Source: Cyclobacteriaceae bacterium
GTDB taxonomy: Bacteria; Bacteroidota; Bacteroidia; Cytophagales; Cyclobacteriaceae
Length of the DNA stretch: 12,743 bases
Direction: 5' to 3'
Assembly (NCBI GenBank): GCA_019751475.1
Contig: JAIENH010000533.1
Span: 1-12,743 of the forward strand
Part shown: piece after piece, positions 7,940 to 12,743 of the stretch
Position numbering within the stretch: the stretch's first letter is position 1
Layout of the letters: every line of letters begins with the position of its first letter
Program-made: the position numbers and the translations under genes
The notes under the pieces: generated by a model
What the model was told of the DNA's origin: nothing
Databases searched by the model: none
Seen by the model: the letters and a program-made list of their open reading frames with translations, nothing else

Positions 7940-9178
7940 TTACTTCGTTGATTGGTAATACATCACGTTCGATTTTTCTTCGCGCAACACATCCTTGGCT
8001 ACCCTTGCCAAATCTTCAGTTGTTACGGCCTGGATGCGGGTAACCTCTTCGTTTACTAAGTTAGGATTGCCCGATAAAGATGCAAAGGCGAGGTTCATAG
8101 CGCGATTCATCACTTCTACTTCACCAAAAGCGAGTGATGATTCGGCTTGGCTTTTTACTTTTTCTAACTCTTCTTCTCGTACACCCTTCTCAACCAATTC
8201 GGTTACAACCGCATCAACTTCTTGCTCGGCTCTCGTGAGCGATATGCCTTCTTTCAAATGACCGCTTATCACCAACAGGCCTGGATCTATGGTGGAGGTA
8301 ACATACGATGAAAGCGAAGTGAAAATTTCTTTTTCTTTTACCAATTGATGAAACAACCGACTTGATTGTCCTCGACCTAAAACATCACTCATCAAGTCAA
8401 TGGCGTAGTAATCGGCATGAAATCTTCCGGCCATGTGATACGCTTTGTATAACGCACTGGTCGGCACCTTTGCCTCTACTGTGAGGGTACGTTTTTTTTG
8501 TTGGACTGGCTCTGGCGGCAATGATCGAGTTGGCTTGGTTGTAGCCGGAACGGGCCCGAACCATTTTTCAGAAAGTCTTTTCACCTGATCAACCGTAACC
8601 TTGCCCGCCACAACCAATATGGCATTGCTCGGCCGATAGTAGCGAAAGAAAAAATCTTTTACATCATCCAATGTCGCATTCTCAATGTGGGATACTTCCT
8701 TTCCGATAGTCGCCCATTGATAGGGATGAGATTGATACGCTAGCGGTCGCAACTTTAGCCACACATCGCCATACGGTTGATTGAGGTACCGCTGTCTAAA
8801 CTCCTCGATCACCACACTGCGTTGCACTTCCAATACCTTCGGATCAAATGACAAGCTTAGCATCCGGTCGCTCTCCAGCCAAAAGCCCGTTTCAAGATTT
8901 GAAGCAGGGATCGTGAGGTAGTAGTTAGTAATGTCGGTGCTTGTGAAGGCGTTATTCTCCCCGCCAACCCGTTGTAGAGGTGTATCGTAACTTGGAATGT
9001 TTTGCGAGCCACCAAACATCAGGTGCTCAAAAAGGTGAGCAAATCCTGTCTTTGCCGGGTTCTCATCACGCGAGCCAACATCATACAAGATGTTCATGAC
9101 AGCAATGTCAACCGTGTGATCTTCGTGTACCAACACCTGGAGGCCATTATCGAGTGTAAAGGAGGAATAGGAAATCAT
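7940..9178 (-). CDS. M16 family zinc metallopeptidase (catalytic type)
   Basis: 412 codons, the size of a two-domain M16B subunit. The inverted zinc motif HxxEH is at residues 48-52 (HLFEH), with the likely third ligand E126 in VVIEEFRQR, so the active site is complete: H48 and H52 bind zinc and E51 is the base. The C-terminal half has GRGQSSRLFHQLVKEK at about 268, corresponding to the substrate-binding arginine region of the family. No signal peptide is evident (MISYSSFTLDNGLQVLVHED), so it is predicted cytoplasmic. Many M16 peptidases work with an inactive partner subunit encoded next door; none is present here. Neighbours are an NTF2-like protein 13 bp upstream and ispF 2 bp downstream. 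The substrate is unknown. Confidence 0.93.
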   Translation of the reverse strand: MISYSSFTLDNGLQVLVHEDHTVDIAVMNILYDVGSRDENPAKTGFAHLFEHLMFGGSQNIPSYDTPLQRVGGENNAFTSTDITNYYLTIPASNLETGFWLESDRMLSLSFDPKVLEVQRSVVIEEFRQRYLNQPYGDVWLKLRPLAYQSHPYQWATIGKEVSHIENATLDDVKDFFFRYYRPSNAILVVAGKVTVDQVKRLSEKWFGPVPATTKPTRSLPPEPVQQKKRTLTVEAKVPTSALYKAYHMAGRFHADYYAIDLMSDVLGRGQSSRLFHQLVKEKEIFTSLSSYVTSTIDPGLLVISGHLKEGISLTRAEQEVDAVVTELVEKGVREEELEKVKSQAESSLAFGEVEVMNRAMNLAFASLSGNPNLVNEEVTRIQAVTTEDLARVAKDVLREEKSNVMYYQSTK

Positions 9179-9191
9179 TTGAGTGTCAACA

Positions 9192-9626
9192 CTATTTTTT
9201 AGGATCGTTAGAAAAATGAGCGTGCTGTATTTTATATCCTGACTTGTCTTTTTTCAATACAAATGTCACGGGGCCTCGTTGCTCATCAGCACCTGGCCGC
9301 TGAAAATGCCACGTGGCAATGACAGCCAAAGGAAAGTAGCGAACATCAGACAGCCAAAGCTTGTTGTCAGATTTCTTGCCTCCAGCCACAAAACCAAATC
9401 CCTCGTGATGTTTTACCAAATTATCGATTCCTTTGATCAACCCTGCTCGCTCAGAAGAGAAATACGTGACGGTGCTGTCATCCACAAAAAGCTGGGGCAC
9501 CTCTTGAAGATCATAGGTATTCCAAAAAGTCTCCCAAGATTTTATCAGCCCGTCAGGCGTAGTGAACGGCTTTTGCGCGGCTACGTGAAAATTGATTACA
9601 ATACAAATGAACCCAATGGCCCTCAT
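9192..9626 (-). CDS. Exported NTF2-like (SnoaL/DUF4440-type) protein
   Basis: 144 codons from the ATG at 9626. A TTG at 9641 overlapping the kinase stop would add five residues (MKFET) and is less likely. Residues 1-17 form a signal peptide ending near VAAQ, so the mature protein is probably periplasmic or secreted. The mature part has the pattern of a small NTF2-like cone: an N-terminal helix with SWETFWNTYDLQEVPQLF, DDSTVTYFSSERAGLIKG, then LSDVRYFPLAVIATWHFQRP and VTFVLKKDKSGYKIQHAHFS. Such proteins include ketosteroid-isomerase-like enzymes and non-enzymatic ligand binders; no specific reaction can be assigned. It sits in the run between the kinase (11 bp) and the M16 peptidase (13 bp). 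Confidence 0.75.
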   Translation of the reverse strand: MRAIGFICIVINFHVAAQKPFTTPDGLIKSWETFWNTYDLQEVPQLFVDDSTVTYFSSERAGLIKGIDNLVKHHEGFGFVAGGKKSDNKLWLSDVRYFPLAVIATWHFQRPGADEQRGPVTFVLKKDKSGYKIQHAHFSNDPKK

Positions 9627-9637
9627 AGTTTCGAACT

Positions 9638-10630
9638 TCAACTTATCAAATCAGACAATACTTTCGTTGCCTGGGCTGGCTCTAACCGAGGGCCCCATTG
9701 ACCCACTACGCGCGAAGAAGCCAATGAGGCAAGCTTACCCGCCTCTGCATAGCTGTGGTGATGTGTAATGCCATATAAGAAAGCACCGGCAAACATGTCT
9801 CCGGCTCCGTTCGTATCAATGGCACGCACTTTATAAGGCTCAATCTGGATAAATGTATCGCCATCATAGATCAATGCACCATTCGCGCCAAGTGTGATGG
9901 CAAACCGCTTCGCTGACTGCTTCAGTTTTTCGCGAGCGTCTGAAAGGGAATTGCTACCAGTGAAAATCATAGCCTCTTCATCGTTGCAAAACAATAGATC
10001 AACGCTGGCCCCGACAATTTCATTCATTTGAGCAGAAAAGTATTTTACCATGCTGGGATCGGAGAACGTGAGCGCCACGTGCACGTTATTTCTTTCAGCA
10101 ATTTTCTTGGCCTCCTTCATCGTCTCCAGTCCGTTGGGGCTTGGCACAAGGTAGCCTTCCATATAAAGAAAGGAAGAGCTCTTGATGGCTTCTTCATTCA
10201 GGTGATCAGGTGACAAAAAGGAACTCACACCTAAAAATGTGTTCATGGTGCGTTGTGCATCGGGTGAAGTCATCACCAGGCAACGCCCGGAGTGGCCCTC
10301 AGGACAGTCCTGATACCTGACATTGGTTTCTACTCCATTGCGATCAAGATCTTCGAGAAAAAATTTTCCGAGTTCATCCTTTGCTACCGAAAAAGAAAAG
10401 TAACTCTTACCGCCAAATTGGTTTACAGCCACAATTGTGTTACCAGCTGAACCTCCGCCTGACATTTTACTACGATTCATGTCGATGGCTTTCATCAGGT
10501 GCTGCTGACGCTTTTCATCTACCAGTGTCATCACGCCCTTCTCCACTTCGTTGCGCGTAAAAAAATCAATGTCGACTTCGGTTACAATATCGACAATGGC
10601 ATTGCCGATGCCATATACATCATATTTCAT
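9638..10630 (-). CDS. PfkB-family kinase, probably adenosine kinase
   Basis: 330 codons from the ATG at 10630. A TTG two codons upstream (10636) is the only in-frame extension of note. The N-terminus YDVYGIGNAIVDI, the SGGGSAGNT glycine-rich block (about 57-65), the GRCLVMTSPDAQRTMNTFLG block, LTFSDPSM and the anion-hole motif DTNGAGDMFAG with catalytic D278 match the adenosine-kinase-like branch of the PfkB/ribokinase superfamily. The expected reaction is ATP-dependent phosphorylation of adenosine to AMP (purine salvage, cytoplasm). Another nucleoside or sugar substrate cannot be excluded. Likely first gene of the seven-gene run down to mnmD. Confidence 0.9.
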   Translation of the reverse strand: MKYDVYGIGNAIVDIVTEVDIDFFTRNEVEKGVMTLVDEKRQQHLMKAIDMNRSKMSGGGSAGNTIVAVNQFGGKSYFSFSVAKDELGKFFLEDLDRNGVETNVRYQDCPEGHSGRCLVMTSPDAQRTMNTFLGVSSFLSPDHLNEEAIKSSSFLYMEGYLVPSPNGLETMKEAKKIAERNNVHVALTFSDPSMVKYFSAQMNEIVGASVDLLFCNDEEAMIFTGSNSLSDAREKLKQSAKRFAITLGANGALIYDGDTFIQIEPYKVRAIDTNGAGDMFAGAFLYGITHHHSYAEAGKLASLASSRVVGQWGPRLEPAQATKVLSDLIS

Positions 10631-10716
10631 ATCCAATTAGTTTTTTTGCGATGCTATTACGGCTGCAAGAATAGCGATTTTTTGCGGCAACTCAGGCGAA
10701 TCCGGGATGCTCCGCG
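10631..10716. other. Short spacer with hairpin and repeated T-tracts before the PfkB kinase
   Basis: 86 bp between the phosphodiesterase stop and the kinase ATG. A perfect 6-bp inverted repeat GCTATT/AATAGC lies at 10653-10658 and 10670-10675 (11-nt loop). It is flanked by two direct copies of TTTTTTGCG at 10642-10650 and 10678-10686. On the minus strand the sequence TATTCTTG (10674 to 10667 region) is one base off the TAnnTTTG promoter box, but overlaps the hairpin and has a TTG only 14 bp upstream, shorter than usual. A kinase-operon promoter here is plausible but unproven. Confidence 0.3.
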
Positions 10717-11640
10717 CTACTTTCTTCGGTTGCCGTCCGGTTTGATATTGAGGGTGCGCTTAAATCTTAGCGCCCGGTTAGGATAGTCAGTAATAAATCC
10801 ATCAACACCCATTCCTTTGAGCGAGAGCATCTCAGCCTCTTCGTTTACCGTCCACGGAATCACGCGCATTTTCAGATCATGGCATCGCTTCACTTCATTT
10901 TTTGTCAGCAGCTTATAATCCGGACTATAAATCGAAGGAACAAAGCCCAGCTCGTTGATATTTTCATCAATGGTTTTCAGGTTTTCTACAAGTGCTGCGA
11001 GGCGCACCTGCGGATACTTTTCATGCCAGTATTTCAACACACGAAAGTCAAACGACTGAATCACGAGACGGTCGAGAGGAATGTATTGATCCACCAGGTT
11101 GTAAACCATATCAGAGAATCCGTCTGGCTTCGGATGAAACTTGCCGTCTCCCTCGGGCAGGCTCTTGATCTCCATATTATAGTCTACCTCGTAGCGTGTT
11201 TTGTTTTTGATGTGATTCTCCGCAGCTATTATCACGTCAGTCAATAGTGGTTTGATCGCCCTCATTTTTTCCTGTTCCGGGAATCGCACATTTCCTTTCG
11301 ATCCGCAATCCCATTGTTTGACCTCCGCATAGGTCATTTGATAAATATTATACTTGGTCTCACTCTTTGGCAGGATCTCATTCCCGGAAGGATCCAAGCA
11401 AATCGCGGCTGACATCCAGGGTTCGTGCGATACAACAACTTGCCCGTCTTTGGTAATGGCCAAATCCAGTTCTAACGTTGTAACACCAGAGTCTAGCGCT
11501 ACCAAAAAAGCAGGAATAGTATTTTCAGGCTTTAGTCCTCGTGCTCCCCGATGGCCTTGAACATCGAACTTGGGAATGTAAACTTGGGAAACAACTTGCT
11601 GCGACATTAACAGTATCGTAAGGATGAATAACTTCTGCAT
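10717..11640 (-). CDS. Exported glycerophosphodiester phosphodiesterase
   Basis: 307 codons from the ATG at 11640. Residues 1-18 form a signal peptide (KLFILTILLMSQQVVSQ). The GDPD TIM-barrel motifs follow: HRGARG at 30-35 with catalytic H30, PENT at 38-41, LELDL with metal ligands E57 and D59, and SHEP with H72. Later conserved parts include EIKS, VIQSFDF and a C-terminal PWTVN...VDGFITDYP. Family knowledge: it hydrolyses glycerophosphodiesters released from phospholipids to glycerol 3-phosphate and an alcohol; the signal peptide places it in the periplasm or beyond. It stands alone, with 198 bp upstream and 86 bp downstream. The usual family symbol glpQ/ugpQ is not assigned because the subtype is uncertain. 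Confidence 0.93.
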   Translation of the reverse strand: MQKLFILTILLMSQQVVSQVYIPKFDVQGHRGARGLKPENTIPAFLVALDSGVTTLELDLAITKDGQVVVSHEPWMSAAICLDPSGNEILPKSETKYNIYQMTYAEVKQWDCGSKGNVRFPEQEKMRAIKPLLTDVIIAAENHIKNKTRYEVDYNMEIKSLPEGDGKFHPKPDGFSDMVYNLVDQYIPLDRLVIQSFDFRVLKYWHEKYPQVRLAALVENLKTIDENINELGFVPSIYSPDYKLLTKNEVKRCHDLKMRVIPWTVNEEAEMLSLKGMGVDGFITDYPNRALRFKRTLNIKPDGNRRK

Positions 11641-11644
11641 CGCG

Positions 11645-11652
11645 CAAAGTTA
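11645..11652 (-). promoter_or_regulatory. Candidate Bacteroidota -7 promoter box (TAACTTTG)
   Basis: Read on the minus strand this is TAACTTTG, an exact match to the Bacteroidota sigma-A -7 consensus TAnnTTTG. It ends 4 bp before the phosphodiesterase ATG, so a transcript from it would be almost leaderless. The nearest upstream TTTG (14-bp spacing) is closer than the usual 17-23 bp, which weakens the call. Confidence 0.3.
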
Positions 11653-11716
11653 ATTCATCGCCCACGCAAAGACGCAGCGTGCACTGTTAAATTAATTATT
11701 AACTGACGTTGCCAAA

Positions 11717-11809
11717 GCTTCGTGAGCCTTAGTGGTTTTGTGATTTAGTTGTTTAAAATGGCCACGTTTTTGAACCACTATGGCTCTAAGCCACCAAGAA
11801 TCACGAAGC
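11717..11809. repeat. Imperfect inverted repeat, 21-bp arms (CTTCGTGA...GTGG family)
   Basis: The left arm 11717-11737 (GCTTCGTGAGCCTTAGTGG plus TT) and the reverse complement of 11789-11809 agree at 17 of 21 positions, with 51 bp between them. A second AACCACTA copy at 11773-11780 also matches the complement of the left arm's inner end, so two pairings are possible. The sequence resembles dispersed 'CTTCGTG...AGTGGTT' intergenic repeats; that assignment is from memory. It lies 30 bp after the beta-barrel gene's stop and could fold in its 3' transcript end, but no T-tract supports a classical terminator. Confidence 0.55.
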
Positions 11810-11838
11810 GAAATTCCCAGTCGATGAGCCTGGTAACA

Positions 11839-12743
11839 TCAGTTATTAATAATCATCCGCATACCACCAGGCCCCCTTCTGCCTTCACCCATAGGATTGA
11901 GCTGTTTGTTAAGTGCATACGTAAAGCTGACCATGAAATAGCGACCCAGATTATTAGAGGTAACCTGCTGGAGGTAGTTGGCATTAGCAGTCTGGTTCAC
12001 ACTCAGGCTTTGGTCGAGCAAATTATTGACCCCGATCTTAAGCTCACCCACGTTGTTCTTCAACATAAAGCGCGACAGGGCAATATTCAGAATCGGTATG
12101 GTCTGGCTGAAATCAGTAGTCTCGCTGTTGTAGCTGTAGTAGTTGAAACTGGTATTGAGTTGGTAATTCTTCAAAAAGTTTAAGTTACCCTCCGCTGTAT
12201 ACGTTTTATTGAAATACGCCTGGTTTAGTGCAGCATTTTCGTACGAAGTTTCTTGCCGGCTGAGGTTGGCGCTCAAATCAATCGTAAGTACTTCTTTAAA
12301 GGTGTAGTTGTAGCGCACCGTGCCACCCAGGGTCTGTTGCCAGGTGCGATTCTCTGTTTCGTTTAACAGATTAATCAAACTCAGGTATTGGCCTGTTGGC
12401 CCGATGTTAATGCGACTGTTAAGTTTTTTTATAGGGAATCCAACATTAAAATTTCCATTCAGCAGCAAATTGTCTCTTACGTTCACGGGTTTGGTGGTGC
12501 GGATCAAATTTTGATTTACGCTTTGCGAATTAGTAATGGCATTGGTGGTGTAGACACCCGTAACGAAGGCGAAGAAGTTAACGAATTTTCCAGGATCGAA
12601 CGTGGTGAAATTGACTGTCACATTGTGGGCGTAAGCAGGTCGTAAATCAGGGTTGCCCACCGTTAGGTTGAGCGGATCGGAATTATCAATCACCGGCTGT
12701 AGTTGCTGAATGGTTGGCAGCTGGAGGCTGCGTTGAAGGGCCC
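11839..12743 (-). CDS. Outer-membrane beta-barrel protein, C-terminal part (N-terminus beyond window)
   Basis: The frame is open from the right edge to the TGA at 11841-11839, giving the last 300 residues. Just inside the edge the reading is QLQPVIDNSDPLNLTVGNPD, a typical late-barrel block of the Bacteroidota OMP_b-brl_3 / TonB-receptor-like family. Alternating strands follow (NYTFKEVLTIDLSANLSRQE, LNTSFNYYSYN, KIGVNNLLDQSLSVNQ, GRYFMVSFTYAL). GTG at 12693 is an internal codon, not a start. After the last strand there is a tail rich in Gly, Arg and Met (GEGRRGPGGMRMIINN) instead of a terminal aromatic residue, common in this family. Substrate or role unknown. Confidence 0.85.
   Translation of the reverse strand, partial: ALQRSLQLPTIQQLQPVIDNSDPLNLTVGNPDLRPAYAHNVTVNFTTFDPGKFVNFFAFVTGVYTTNAITNSQSVNQNLIRTTKPVNVRDNLLLNGNFNVGFPIKKLNSRINIGPTGQYLSLINLLNETENRTWQQTLGGTVRYNYTFKEVLTIDLSANLSRQETSYENAALNQAYFNKTYTAEGNLNFLKNYQLNTSFNYYSYNSETTDFSQTIPILNIALSRFMLKNNVGELKIGVNNLLDQSLSVNQTANANYLQQVTSNNLGRYFMVSFTYALNKQLNPMGEGRRGPGGMRMIINN

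Larger units (their letters stand above)
11641..11838. other. Intergenic region with repeat-like sequence
   Basis: 198 bp between the beta-barrel protein stop and the phosphodiesterase start, with no coding potential seen. It contains the long imperfect inverted repeat annotated separately, an AT-rich stretch (11686-11703), and at 11664-11679 a CGCAAAGACGCAGCG motif that recalls CGCAAAG-type intergenic repeats seen in many environmental bacteria (from memory). Confidence 0.5.

Noticed and set aside
7531..8043. 170-codon open frame on the plus strand
   Set aside because: Antisense to ispF and the end of the M16 gene, both certain; composition is that of a reverse-frame shadow.
9639..9641. TTG start for the NTF2-like gene overlapping the kinase stop
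   Set aside because: The ATG at 9626 gives a compact signal peptide and a normal spacing; a TTGA-coupled start cannot be fully excluded.
11749..12183. 144-codon plus-strand frame
   Set aside because: Antisense to the beta-barrel protein and reaching into the repeat region; no domain seen.
12691..12693. GTG as start of a 284-residue protein at the right edge
   Set aside because: The same frame continues upstream to the edge with a family-typical QLQP block, so the gene is cut by the window and GTG encodes an internal valine.

Overview
The window looks like chromosomal DNA of a Bacteroidota member, probably of the Cytophagales type. This is inferred from a TonB-dependent receptor with an N-terminal STN domain and a carboxypeptidase-regulatory-like domain, a DUF4249 lipoprotein, an MG2/plug-domain protein, a C-terminal piece of a large outer-membrane beta-barrel protein, a TAnnTTTG promoter-like box, and the general lack of Shine-Dalgarno sequences before the starts. 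All eleven genes lie on the minus strand. No RNA gene, CRISPR array, transposase or prophage gene was seen.

Reading in the direction of transcription (high to low coordinates): (1) 12743-11839, the last 300 residues of an outer-membrane beta-barrel protein entering from the right edge. (2) A 198-bp spacer holding an imperfect long inverted repeat and a promoter-like box, then an exported glycerophosphodiester phosphodiesterase (11640-10717). (3) After 86 bp, a tight run of seven genes (10630-6311): adenosine-kinase-like PfkB kinase, exported NTF2-like protein, M16 zinc peptidase, IspF, HicA toxin, HicB antitoxin and the tRNA methyltransferase MnmD. Spacings in this run are 11, 13, 2, 2, -11 and 1 bp, so it reads as one operon mixing nucleoside salvage, proteolysis, isoprenoid synthesis and tRNA modification with a toxin-antitoxin pair in the middle. 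(4) After 150 bp, a three-gene envelope operon (6160-1): TonB-dependent receptor, DUF4249 surface lipoprotein (3-bp gap), and an MG2-plus-plug-like protein (4-bp ATGA overlap) that runs off the left edge.

The left operon is the most distinctive part. A SusC-like transporter and a DUF4249 lipoprotein probably form an outer-membrane uptake complex. The third gene carries macroglobulin-like domains followed by a TonB-receptor-plug-like motif with no barrel after it, at least in the 782 residues visible. Its substrate cannot be told from sequence. The second most interesting point is the hicAB pair, fitted almost without spacer between ispF and mnmD, with an antitoxin too short to carry a separate DNA-binding domain. 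The rest is ordinary core metabolism. I did not find convincing evidence for a wholly new system.
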